In this document: positions 1 through 7,288 of the stretch, piece by piece | Position numbering within the stretch: the stretch's first letter is position 1 | How the letters are laid out: every line of letters begins with the position of its first letter | Assembly: GCF_007713685.1 (NCBI RefSeq) | Contig: NZ_VMRJ01000003.1 | Coordinates: 800,752-864,751 of the forward strand | Direction of reading: 5' to 3' | DNA: 64,000 nt | Source: Hymenobacter setariae | GTDB lineage: Bacteria; Bacteroidota; Bacteroidia; Cytophagales; Hymenobacteraceae | Translations under genes and position numbers: made by a program | Notes under the pieces: generated by a model | Told to the model about the DNA's origin: nothing | The model's database searches: none | What the model saw: the letters and a program-made list of their open reading frames with translations, nothing else

Positions 1-364
1 AGTCTGCGTCAGGCTGGTAATCAGCTACCAATTCATCGGCTGGTACTAGCAAACCATTAGAGCAGGTGCCACTAGCATCGGTGTGCAGCAAGATAACCCG
101 GTTGTTATAGCCGTCTTCGAAGATGTCAGCTAGCGAGATAGCGTTGGTAAGGTAGTCGTAGAGTTGTACTAATGTGGCCTCAAGTACGAGCCATCGGTTG
201 TACGTCTCATCATAATCTACCCACGAAAAAAGGTAATGCTTCTTTTTGGAGCGAGAGGTATAATGTGAAAGTATTGGCCCATCATACTGAATCAAGTCGC
301 CCTGCTTGACTAAGCCACTAGCAAATGCTTCTGCACTAAGAGGCCAACCTGATTGCGTTTTCAT
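1..364 (-). CDS. DUF6575-like protein, 3' end outside the window
   Basis: About 121 codons are visible from an ATG at 364-362, open to the window edge, so the C-terminus is missing. The start codon overlaps the stop of the upstream gene as ATGA, which indicates translational coupling. The protein has the pattern GDLIQYDGPILS, then YLFSWVDYDE, NRWLV, and a YLTNAISLADIF stretch. That arrangement (a YDGP strand, an acidic aromatic strand, then a short LxDxF segment) recalls the DUF6575 family as I remember it. There is no signal peptide or membrane segment, so it is probably cytosolic. The function is unknown. Base composition is lower in GC than the housekeeping genes nearby, which fits an accessory locus. 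Confidence 0.6.
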   Translation of the reverse strand, partial: MKTQSGWPLSAEAFASGLVKQGDLIQYDGPILSHYTSRSKKKHYLFSWVDYDETYNRWLVLEATLVQLYDYLTNAISLADIFEDGYNNRVILLHTDASGTCSNGLLVPADELVADYQPDAD

Positions 365-822
365 AAGATGGGAAGGGCTTTGCGCACATTATTACTCAGG
401 CATACATCCTCCGCTTCGTGCAAATTAAAATGTCGGTTTCCGTCTGGTGGTGTGCATTTGCCATCGGCCGGGGTAAGCATAAGCTCCGCAATATGAGTGT
501 GCGTCAAGAGCTGTCTCTTTTTGTTAATAGCCCTAAATAGTCGCTGGGCAGCTTCTGGGGTTTCAAATAAAGATATACCCCATAGGTCGCACATAGTTGT
601 TTCTGCTTCAATAACTTGCTCGCGAGATGAATCAGACTCAATATTGATACGCCGGGGCGGTGGAGCCCCCTCCAACGGACGGGGCAAGAAGTTAGCCGGG
701 TTATTAGCGGGAATATGTGCAAACCGATATGCTATCCCTTCTCGTGGGCTGGCCTGTCTACAGGGGCAGACTACAAGCGTTAGCGTTAATGCATCTAGTT
801 GAGCTTGGTATTTGAAAGGCAT
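361..822 (-). CDS. hypothetical protein, first gene of a coupled pair
   Basis: A 153-residue soluble protein that I do not recognise. It has scattered cysteines, a Pro/Arg-rich middle (LPRPLEGAPPPRR) and a charged C-terminal half, with no signal peptide or transmembrane helix. Its TGA stop overlaps the ATG of the next gene (ATGA), so the two are almost certainly co-translated and may work as a pair. The AT-richer composition and lack of a recognised family suggest an accessory or transferred module. A toxin/antitoxin or defence role is possible, but nothing in the sequence proves it. Overlapping ORFs in other frames here lack such context. Confidence 0.55.
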   Translation of the reverse strand: MPFKYQAQLDALTLTLVVCPCRQASPREGIAYRFAHIPANNPANFLPRPLEGAPPPRRINIESDSSREQVIEAETTMCDLWGISLFETPEAAQRLFRAINKKRQLLTHTHIAELMLTPADGKCTPPDGNRHFNLHEAEDVCLSNNVRKALPIL

Positions 823-930
823 TGGGTGAGAAAGGCGGTAAGATGTAGCGACTTTAGTAGTCGCGAAGTACGTGCCTGAACATCCATTTTCTAGGCCTGT
901 CCCCTAAACCGTCCCCCGGAAAACAAAAAA

Positions 931-960
931 CCCCCTCAGCGTGCTGCTGAGAGGGTTTTT
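931..960. terminator. bidirectional hairpin terminator after tRNA-Arg
   Basis: CTCAGC pairs with GCTGAG, and CCC with GGG across one bulged A. The hairpin is flanked by an A-run at 925-930 and a T-run at 956-960, so it can stop transcripts from either side. It lies directly 3' of the minus-strand tRNA. Confidence 0.8.
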
Positions 961-962
961 AG

Positions 963-1036
963 TGGTCGCATAGGGAGTCGAACCCCAAACCTTCTGATTC
1001 GTAGTCAGATGCTCTATCCAATTGAGCTATGCAACC
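963..1036 (-). tRNA. tRNA-Arg (anticodon ACG)
   Basis: Read on the minus strand, a 7-bp acceptor stem (GGTTGCA with TGCGACC, one G-U pair), a D arm with AGCTCAATTGGATAGAGC, an anticodon loop CTACGAA giving ACG, and a T arm with GGTTCGACTCC form a complete cloverleaf of 74 nt. The 3' CCA is not encoded. It decodes CGN arginine codons after A34-to-inosine editing. A TACCTTTG promoter lies 21 bp upstream and a hairpin terminator directly downstream, so it is a stand-alone transcription unit. Confidence 0.95.
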
Positions 1037-1056
1037 GTGTTCCCGTGTTGGGAGTG

Positions 1057-1088
1057 CAAAGGTAGAAAGAAAAATTTGGGTCGCACAA
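1057..1088 (-). promoter_or_regulatory. Bacteroidota-type promoter for tRNA-Arg
   Basis: On the minus strand TTG (1088-1086) is followed by 21 bp and then TACCTTTG (1064-1057). This matches the Bacteroidota housekeeping promoter TTTG-N19-21-TAnnTTTG. It is placed so that transcription would start about 14 nt before the tRNA. Confidence 0.75.
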
Positions 1089-1152
1089 GCCTAGGTCAAA
1101 CTTTTTAGCTCAAAATGAGTGGCATTTTAAGCAAGCCAGTCATTGTCAGGCA

Positions 1153-1875
1153 CTAATTTTTTGGAATTGCTGTACCACGCCGCAGCACGCGTTGAAGGGC
1201 TCGGTTGAAAACTACGTAGAGTCCCAGTAGCGAGGCGGCCACTAGTAATAGCAATACCAGCTTACTGAGCGTGCCCTCATCGGGGTCGCGCAGTAGAGCT
1301 AGCACATCCGACGCTTTAGTGCCGAGCCAATAGAAAAATAAGCTGCGCGGCAGCATGCCTAGCACCGACGCAGCCAGGAAACGCTTTCGCGGCACGCCCA
1401 CGATGGCTAGTACGAAAGTCATAAGTGCAAACGGCAACACTGGCGATAGACGCGTGAGCAGAATGAGCTGCCAGCTTTGGTCCTGTAATTCGCTTAGCAC
1501 GGCATCAGCCTTGGGGAAGTGATGCAGGAAGCCGCGCAGCTTGCCTTGGTCGAGGCGCCGGGCCAACTCGTAGCCTAGGGCAGCGGCTAGGGCGTAAGAG
1601 GCTACCATGCCTGGCAGCCCTGCCCAGCCCAAAAAGTAGCCCGTAATGATGACTACAAACGTGCTGTTGGTAAGCGCTAGCGCCATCGTGATGCCCATCA
1701 GTGCGAAGTACGCTAGCATCTGCCAAGGCGTGAGGTGCTGCAGCAAGTCTTGGTGCTGGGTCAGGAGGTACACCAAGGAGCCCGACCCTAGCAAGGGCAC
1801 GGCTACCAGCATTGCCATTGTGAGCAGGGTAGAAAAATTCTTTTGGAAAAGCTCGCGCAGAAATGTCATTGCCAC
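1153..1875 (-). CDS. TVP38/TMEM64 (VTT domain) membrane protein
   Basis: A 240-residue inner-membrane protein with about five to six hydrophobic segments. The centre carries the VTT/DedA-superfamily signature: TGYFLGW in the first re-entrant region and LLTRLSPVLPF followed by a glycine/proline-containing segment (LGMLPRSLFFYWLG). Members of this superfamily are linked to lipid scrambling or transport and to envelope homeostasis; the substrate here is unknown. Length and domain coverage are normal. It is separated from the upstream DUF2167 gene by a strong hairpin, so it is probably monocistronic. A second ATG two codons in (MTFLREL) is an equally possible start. Confidence 0.85.
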   Translation of the reverse strand: MAMTFLRELFQKNFSTLLTMAMLVAVPLLGSGSLVYLLTQHQDLLQHLTPWQMLAYFALMGITMALALTNSTFVVIITGYFLGWAGLPGMVASYALAAALGYELARRLDQGKLRGFLHHFPKADAVLSELQDQSWQLILLTRLSPVLPFALMTFVLAIVGVPRKRFLAASVLGMLPRSLFFYWLGTKASDVLALLRDPDEGTLSKLVLLLLVAASLLGLYVVFNRALQRVLRRGTAIPKN

Positions 1876-1881
1876 AAAGTA

Positions 1882-1923
1882 ACGGGAAAGCCCGCCTGGC
1901 CAGTGCCGGACGGGCTTTCCCGT
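1882..1923 (-). terminator. hairpin terminator after the DUF2167 gene
   Basis: A 13-bp perfect stem, ACGGGAAAGCCCG with CGGGCTTTCCCGT, encloses a 16-nt loop. It lies between the stop of the DUF2167 gene and the start of the VTT gene, both on the minus strand. The T-tract is weak. Confidence 0.7.
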
Positions 1924-1954
1924 TTATTTACGGCCCGGGGCCGTGCGTGGCTAG

Positions 1955-2863
1955 CTACGCTTCTTTAGAGCCAAAACCGAAGAAGCGCTTGATAGCGGCC
2001 CAGGCGCCACCTAGGGCCAGCAAACCCAGCTTCCAGAACTTGAGGATGATGGCAAAAAAGCCGACCTTGGCCAGTACCTTACCCGCCACTAGGCCGCCAA
2101 TGGTGTAGGCCGCTACCTCATCGATGCCCGCGTTGTAATCGGTGTATTGCTGGCCTTTGGCAAATGACACGTTGGCCAGCAGGCTAGGAATACTAGCCTT
2201 GATTTCGGCCAGCTGCTCGGGCGAGGCTACGGCATTGAGCACCAGCACACCTTTGCGGCCCAGCAAGCGCACGTTGTAGTTGAGGGTCGAGTCGCGGCTA
2301 CTGCCAAAGCGTAATATTTTGGCCCAGTGCAGGGCGTGCTGGTCTTTGTCGTAGTAGGGGTTGGCGCCCCAGCCCATGAGGTGCACAGCCTCGAAACCGG
2401 CCTTTTCGCGCTCTGGATTTTCCTCTTCTAAGTCCTTCTGCATGTCGGCCAGCAAGTCGTTGTAATCGATGTCGTTGGCGTCGTCATCTTTCACGTAGCC
2501 CATGCCGTCATACTCGATGACGTAGGCCCAACTGGCATCGTCGAGGGGACCTTTGTCTTTTGGGAAAAGCATGCCTAGGCTAGTGCCGTCAGGATTGTGC
2601 CAATAGGTAGTGAGTACGCGGCGGCTCTGGGCCGAGTCGAGGTAGCGGTAGCCAGCCGGCACCGTTAGCTCGCCGATGCCACCGGGCAGCGTGAGGTGCC
2701 CCGTTTGGTAATGAAGCGTGCTCTGAATAGAATCGACCACCGCCCGGTAGCGGGCGGCCGAGTCGACGGCGGCTGGCTTAGGTGTCGGTTTAGGAGCGGG
2801 GGCGGCCATAGCTCCGGTGGCCGCTAAGAGCAGGGAAAACAGATTGAGTAGGGGTTTTTTCAT
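1955..2863 (-). CDS. DUF2167 domain membrane protein
   Basis: A 302-residue protein with an N-terminal signal peptide ending near AMAAPAPK, a Pro/Ala linker, then the DUF2167 body: LPGGIGELTVPAGYRYLD, YVIEYDGMGYVKDDDA, and an ALHWAKILRFG segment. Hydrophobic helices near residues 255-290 probably anchor it in the inner membrane, leaving the main domain periplasmic. The family's function is unknown. It is transcribed divergently from the PLP enzyme gene across a 121-bp spacer and ends in a strong hairpin. The length is typical for the family. Confidence 0.85.
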   Translation of the reverse strand: MKKPLLNLFSLLLAATGAMAAPAPKPTPKPAAVDSAARYRAVVDSIQSTLHYQTGHLTLPGGIGELTVPAGYRYLDSAQSRRVLTTYWHNPDGTSLGMLFPKDKGPLDDASWAYVIEYDGMGYVKDDDANDIDYNDLLADMQKDLEEENPEREKAGFEAVHLMGWGANPYYDKDQHALHWAKILRFGSSRDSTLNYNVRLLGRKGVLVLNAVASPEQLAEIKASIPSLLANVSFAKGQQYTDYNAGIDEVAAYTIGGLVAGKVLAKVGFFAIILKFWKLGLLALGGAWAAIKRFFGFGSKEA

Positions 2864-2969
2864 GAATAAAAAGAAGGTTAAAAATGTCCTTGCGAATATA
2901 ATCTCGAAGCTCAGGTTGCCTTTGAAAACTAGTAAGCTAGCGCGTCAGCCGTGCGCCCGCGCTAGGCGG

Positions 2970-2977
2970 TACCTTTG
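2970..2977 (+). promoter_or_regulatory. -7 element TACCTTTG of the PLP-enzyme gene
   Basis: TACCTTTG matches the Bacteroidota -7 consensus TAnnTTTG and ends 7 nt before the ATG at 2985. Transcription would therefore begin at or within a base or two of the start codon, giving a leaderless mRNA. No clear -33 TTTG is visible at the usual distance. Confidence 0.65.
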
Positions 2978-2984
2978 TAGTCCT

Positions 2985-4124
2985 ATGAAATTCGCCACCA
3001 AAGCCATCCACGCCGGCGTGCACCCGGACCCCACCACGGGGGCCATTATGACGCCTATCTACCAGACCTCGACCTACGCCCAGCGGTCGCCGGGCGACAA
3101 TAAAGGCTACGAGTACTCGCGCACTCACAACCCCACCCGCACGCAGCTGCAAGATGCCCTGGCCGCCCTCGACAATGGTCGCCACGGCCTGGCGTTTGCC
3201 TCGGGCATGGCAGCTATCGACTGCGTGCTGCGCCTGCTGAAACCCGGCGATGAGGTCATCTCGACCGACGACCTTTATGGCGGCAGCTACCGCATCATGA
3301 CCAAGGTGTACGCGCCCCTAGGTATCAATTTTCACTTCGTACCGATGGGCGACATGGCCGCCGTGCGCGCCAAAATATCGCCTCGTACTAAGCTCATTTG
3401 GGTCGAAACTCCCACTAACCCACTGCTCAACGTCATCGACATTGCGGCGGCAGCGGGCGTAGCCAAAGAGGCCGGCGCTCTGCTGGCCGTTGATAATACC
3501 TTCTCGACGCCTTACCTGCAAACGCCGCTGGCGCTGGGCGCTGACATTGTGGTGTACTCGCTGACCAAGTACATGGGCGGCCACTCCGACGTGGTGATGG
3601 GCGCGCTGGTCTTCAACGACGACCAATTGCTGAAGGACCTTAGCTTTTATCAAAATTCGTGCGGTGGCACGCCCGGTCCCCAGGACTGCTTCTTGGTGCT
3701 GCGCGGTCTCAAGACCCTGCACCTGCGCATGCAGCGCCACTGCGAAAATGGCCGCGCTGTGGCCGAATACCTGCGCCAGCACCCTAAGGTAGAAAAAGTG
3801 TACTGGCCTGGCTTCGAGAACCATCCCAACCACGCTGTGGCCGCCCGCCAGATGAATGACTTCGGAGGTATGATTTCCTTTGTGCTTATGGGTGATAAGC
3901 AAGAGGATGCCATCGCAGTGCTTGAGAAGTTTCAGCTTTTTACCCTGGCCGAAAGCCTAGGTGGCGTAGAAAGCTTGAGCGGCCACCCTGCCACCATGAC
4001 GCACGCCAGCATCCCAGCCGAGCAGCGCCGCGCCTCGGGCCTCAGCGACTCGCTCATTCGCCTCAGCGTAGGCATCGAGGACGCCGAAGACCTAATTGAG
4101 GACTTGGCCCAAGCAATAGGGTAA
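2985..4124 (+). CDS. cystathionine gamma-synthase / gamma-lyase family PLP enzyme
   Basis: A 379-residue fold-type I PLP enzyme of trans-sulfuration. It has the N-terminal TKAIHAGVHPDP, the PLP phosphate-binding segment SGMAAID, a WVETPTNPLL strand, the Schiff-base lysine at residue 195 in SLTKYMGGHSDV, and the C-terminal LAESLGGVESL and RLSVGIED. It makes cystathionine from an activated homoserine and cysteine, or cleaves cystathionine; the sequence alone does not settle which. The start at 2985 is preferred over upstream in-frame codons because the TACCTTTG promoter lies directly before it and because upstream codons encode no homologous residues. It appears to be a single-gene unit closed by a long hairpin. 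Confidence 0.93.
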   Translation: MKFATKAIHAGVHPDPTTGAIMTPIYQTSTYAQRSPGDNKGYEYSRTHNPTRTQLQDALAALDNGRHGLAFASGMAAIDCVLRLLKPGDEVISTDDLYGGSYRIMTKVYAPLGINFHFVPMGDMAAVRAKISPRTKLIWVETPTNPLLNVIDIAAAAGVAKEAGALLAVDNTFSTPYLQTPLALGADIVVYSLTKYMGGHSDVVMGALVFNDDQLLKDLSFYQNSCGGTPGPQDCFLVLRGLKTLHLRMQRHCENGRAVAEYLRQHPKVEKVYWPGFENHPNHAVAARQMNDFGGMISFVLMGDKQEDAIAVLEKFQLFTLAESLGGVESLSGHPATMTHASIPAEQRRASGLSDSLIRLSVGIEDAEDLIEDLAQAIG

Positions 4125-4138
4125 TTATTCATGCGCTC

Positions 4139-4197
4139 AGAAGCTGTAAGGTAGTGCCAATGGCACGGGGTTAGGCTGGCATTACCTTACAGCTTCT
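4139..4197. repeat. 21-bp inverted repeat (hairpin) after the PLP-enzyme gene
   Basis: Arms at 4139-4159 and 4177-4197 are 21 nt long with one mismatch (AGAAGCTGTAAGGTA core) around a 17-nt spacer. A smaller hairpin (CTTGCA with TGCAAG) follows at about 4209-4228. There is no T-tract, so this is either an intrinsic 3' stabiliser or a REP-like palindrome rather than a classical terminator. Confidence 0.75.
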
Positions 4198-4255
4198 AAG
4201 CGCTTCGGCTTGCATTTTCAAGTGCAAGCTTAAGCTGTATTTTCTTTTCATAAAT

Positions 4256-5608
4256 ATGGTATCTGCTGAAGCAAGCTACTTAGACCGGGTGCATTGGTTG
4301 CTTTATGTGCTGCTCTACGTACTGCTCTTATCATTGACACCTAATGCGGGTTTTACTACAGATGTCATATGTTGGATGGGGTGGGCCACGCAGATAGGCG
4401 TGCATGGGCTGACTACCGCCTACGAGCTCGACTCTAACAACTACAACCCGCTCTATCAGTATGTATTATATATATATGCCAAGTTAGCGGGTAGCCCCGC
4501 TCACATTGCTACCTACATTCATTGGCTCAAAGCGTTTACGCTGCTTTTTGATTTTGGCGGGGCTATCTTGGTAGTGCGCTATTTTGGGTATGGTGATGCC
4601 AACCAGCGGTTTATTTTATCGCTGCTGTTCTTGCTCAATATCGGCTACCTCTACGATACGGTGGTGTGGGAGCAGGTTGATGCCATTTTAAGCACGCTGC
4701 TGTTTGTGGCACTGCTGCAGGCCCTGCGTCAGCGGTCTGTCAGTAGCGCTTTATTCTACCTATTGGCCGTCAATATGAAGAGCCAAGGTATTATGCTGCT
4801 CCCACCCATGCTACTGCTATGGGCGCCGCAATGGTGGCGTGCTCCCCGCCAGTTGGCGCAAAGTGTGGTTCTAGGTGTAGCAATACAACTGCTTATACTA
4901 GCGCCATTTATCTGGAGTGGTACTGTGGTGCGTATCGCGCATATCGTCTATGATGCAGCAAGCTATTTTCCCTATGCTAGCTTAAACTGCTATAATGGGT
5001 GGGCGTGGGTAATCCGTGCTTTTAACGAGCCCGATTCTCTACTCTTTTGGGGTGTCACGTACAAGCGCTGGGGACTGCTGAGCTTTCTGCTAGCTTCGGC
5101 AGTGGTACTCTTGCCGCTCGGGTTGGCTACGATTCAAAAGATGCGTACCCGCCAGTTGTTTGAGCTTGCCGACTATGAACTGGTGCTACTGAGCCTAGGG
5201 TTAGTCCCCCTAGCCTGCTGTTTCTTCAACACCCAAATGCACGAGCGCTACTGGCACCCAGCGCTGCTGCTGCTAGGTGCGCACGCTGTGTTGACGCGGC
5301 GCTACGCCTTGTTTGGCCTCTTTTCACTGGCTTATTTTCTGAACTTGGAGGGGAGTATGAATTACTTGTTGCCAAGTTATTTCCCAATAGAGTGGCTGGA
5401 TGAGATTGTCAAAATGCGGATGGCCAATTATCCGCTGCCTAATGCCCTCGTGCATACCAGTCTCCTGTTTGAACCCAAGTTGGTAGCCGCCTTCTTCGCT
5501 GCGGTGTTGCTGCAGGGTACCTGGCAGCTCTACCGCCTAGCCCGTCCATGGACTGCCTGGCGGCAGCTGCGCCAGCCGCTGCGCCCAGTCCCTTCGGTAC
5601 CGGCCTAA
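4256..5608 (+). CDS. GT-C-type integral membrane glycosyltransferase
   Basis: A 450-residue polytopic membrane protein with roughly ten hydrophobic segments. After the first helix comes an acidic loop (TTDVICWMGWA) typical of the catalytic Asp region of GT-C enzymes, then NYNPLYQYVLY. Later segments (VWEQVDAILSTLL, NMKSQGIMLLPP, TQMHERYWHPALL) resemble the Gpi18/DUF2029 group that transfers sugars from polyprenyl-phosphate donors on the periplasmic side. The acceptor is unknown. No partner gene lies beside it: the next gene is an SGNH lipoprotein 66 bp away, which may be co-transcribed. AT-richer stretches occur in the first third. Confidence 0.7.
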   Translation: MVSAEASYLDRVHWLLYVLLYVLLLSLTPNAGFTTDVICWMGWATQIGVHGLTTAYELDSNNYNPLYQYVLYIYAKLAGSPAHIATYIHWLKAFTLLFDFGGAILVVRYFGYGDANQRFILSLLFLLNIGYLYDTVVWEQVDAILSTLLFVALLQALRQRSVSSALFYLLAVNMKSQGIMLLPPMLLLWAPQWWRAPRQLAQSVVLGVAIQLLILAPFIWSGTVVRIAHIVYDAASYFPYASLNCYNGWAWVIRAFNEPDSLLFWGVTYKRWGLLSFLLASAVVLLPLGLATIQKMRTRQLFELADYELVLLSLGLVPLACCFFNTQMHERYWHPALLLLGAHAVLTRRYALFGLFSLAYFLNLEGSMNYLLPSYFPIEWLDEIVKMRMANYPLPNALVHTSLLFEPKLVAAFFAAVLLQGTWQLYRLARPWTAWRQLRQPLRPVPSVPA

Positions 5609-5674
5609 TCCGACAGCGCCTAGGTGGCGTAGGTAGGCCGCTTGCCTAGCTTAGGGCCCCTACCTGTTAGTTTT

Positions 5675-6361
5675 ATGCGGTTTATTATGCTTCTGCTGGC
5701 GCTCTGTTCTTGCGCTGGCCCTTCTCGTATGCTCACTTCGGCTGCTTCTACTTCATCTGCGCCAGTGTCTTTTCTGGCCCTTGGCGACTCGTACACCATT
5801 GGGGAGGGCGAAACGGCCGCTCACCGCTGGCCGGTGCAGCTGGCCGCGCTGGCCCGGCAGCAAGGGCTGAACCTGGCCGAGCCTACCATCATTGCCCGCA
5901 CCGGCTGGACGACCGCCGAGCTGCAAGAGGCCATTGCAGCGGCCCACGACCACCATACGTATGGCTTAGTGTCGCTGCTGATTGGGGTCAACAACCAATA
6001 CCGGGGCCAGTCGGTGGCCCTATACCGCACCGAGTTTCGGGCGCTGTTGGCTACGGCCATAGCCTTTGCGGGCGGGCAGCCGCGGCACGTGGTAGTGCTC
6101 TCGATTCCCGACTGGGGCGTGACGCCGTTCGCCCACGACCGCAATCGGGCCCAAATAGCCCAAGAAATCGACCAGTTTAACCTGGTAGCCCACGAGGAGT
6201 GCCAGCACGCCGACGTAGCCTTTGTCGACATTACGCCGCGCACGCGGGCTGCTGCTAGCGCTGAAAATCAGTTTACTGCTGATGGTCTGCATTATACGGG
6301 CGCGCAAATGCAGCAGTGGGCGACGCTGGCATTGCCCGTGGTGCAGCAGCAGTTGCGCTGA
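5675..6361 (+). CDS. SGNH/GDSL-type esterase lipoprotein
   Basis: A 228-residue hydrolase. The ATG at 5675 is chosen over an upstream TTG because it gives a compact lipoprotein signal (MRFIMLLLALCSCAG), so the enzyme is probably an envelope lipoprotein. SGNH blocks are visible: ALGDSYTIGEG (nucleophile Ser), a glycine after TGW, IGVNNQYRG (the Asn block) and ADGLHYT with the Asp-x-x-His pair. Such enzymes deacylate or deacetylate esters; the substrate cannot be read from sequence. It follows the GT-C glycosyltransferase closely, so a role in glycan ester trimming is possible but inferred. Confidence 0.85.
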   Translation: MRFIMLLLALCSCAGPSRMLTSAASTSSAPVSFLALGDSYTIGEGETAAHRWPVQLAALARQQGLNLAEPTIIARTGWTTAELQEAIAAAHDHHTYGLVSLLIGVNNQYRGQSVALYRTEFRALLATAIAFAGGQPRHVVVLSIPDWGVTPFAHDRNRAQIAQEIDQFNLVAHEECQHADVAFVDITPRTRAAASAENQFTADGLHYTGAQMQQWATLALPVVQQQLR

Positions 6362-6493
6362 AAACCAGCCTGACGCCCAATCGCGCTGAAATTTAGGGCG
6401 CCGCCGAACGTCATTCGCCGTTCACCACTGCCGGTCTAGCTTGCCGGCGGTAGCGCCCCTAGGGGGCAGGCTGCTCCCTTATTTTCTGCACGT

Positions 6494-7216
6494 ATGAAAT
6501 ACTTATTGCTGGCGCTGCCCGCCACGCTCGTGGCCACGCAGGCTTTTGGGCAACACCTCGAATACTCGGTCCGCGCCAATGCCGGCTTTTCGGAATTCAG
6601 GGGCGCTAACGCCACTGCTACCACTGCCGTTTCGACCACTACTGCCAATGGGGCCGAGAGCAGCCGGGTAATCAACCCCTATGGCAAGCACCTAGGTGCG
6701 GGCGCCGGCCTCAGCCTGCGAGCGCAGCGCGTGGGCAAGGCCGGCCTGCTCACGGCCTTTGACCTGGGCTTCGACTGGCTGCAAGCCCGCGCCAATGTCG
6801 ATGCTATCTATTACAGCAGCTCGTCGGCTAGCTACAGCCGCGCCGCTACAGGCAAGGTGCACCTGTACACGCCCAGCATCACGGCCTTTTTGGGCGCGGG
6901 CTGGCGCCTAGGTGGCGAAAAGCTGGCCCTAGATGCCTTAGTGGGACCTGAGCTAGCCTACGTGCTGAATGCCCGAGAAATAGGCGACGGAAGCTCGGCC
7001 GTGAATGGCAGCTGGCGCACTGACCTGAGCCGCCCGCCCGCCAACCGCCTCGATTTTCGGCTGCGCGGCGACCTCACCGTGTGGCGCAACCGGGTGGGCC
7101 TGCTAGCGAGCTATTCGCTGGGCTTCGCCAACTACCAGCCTGCTACCACGTCGATAGCCAGCCCCGATGCCTCGGTGCGCATCGCCCGCGTGGGGCTGGC
7201 ATATCGCCTCAAGTAG
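6494..7216 (+). CDS. outer-membrane beta-barrel protein (porin-like), unassigned
   Basis: A 240-residue exported protein with a clear signal peptide (MKYLLLALPATLVATQAFGQ) followed by alternating hydrophobic/polar strands, many glycines and aromatic belts. The last residues (ARVGLAYRLK) fit a closing barrel strand, although the C-terminus is Lys rather than Phe. It resembles the small 8- to 10-strand barrels common in Bacteroidota. No specific family is recognised. It stands alone and is followed by a hairpin at 7257-7284. Confidence 0.7.
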   Translation: MKYLLLALPATLVATQAFGQHLEYSVRANAGFSEFRGANATATTAVSTTTANGAESSRVINPYGKHLGAGAGLSLRAQRVGKAGLLTAFDLGFDWLQARANVDAIYYSSSSASYSRAATGKVHLYTPSITAFLGAGWRLGGEKLALDALVGPELAYVLNAREIGDGSSAVNGSWRTDLSRPPANRLDFRLRGDLTVWRNRVGLLASYSLGFANYQPATTSIASPDASVRIARVGLAYRLK

Positions 7217-7256
7217 CCGCTGCCCAAAAACATTGGGAGTGGCTCCGCGTCTAGGC

Positions 7257-7284
7257 AGGAGCCAGCTTATTAGCGCTGGCTCCT
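7257..7284 (+). terminator. hairpin between the barrel gene and the MBL-hydrolase gene
   Basis: A 10-bp stem AGGAGCCAGC / GCTGGCTCCT with an 8-nt loop. It ends only 4 nt before the ATG at 7289, with no T-run. It may end the upstream transcript or act as a structured 5' leader of the next gene. Confidence 0.5.
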
Positions 7285-7288
7285 ACTT

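Noticed and set aside
3318..3902. 194-residue minus-strand ORF
   Set aside because: It is antisense to the conserved PLP-enzyme core and has no recognisable family.
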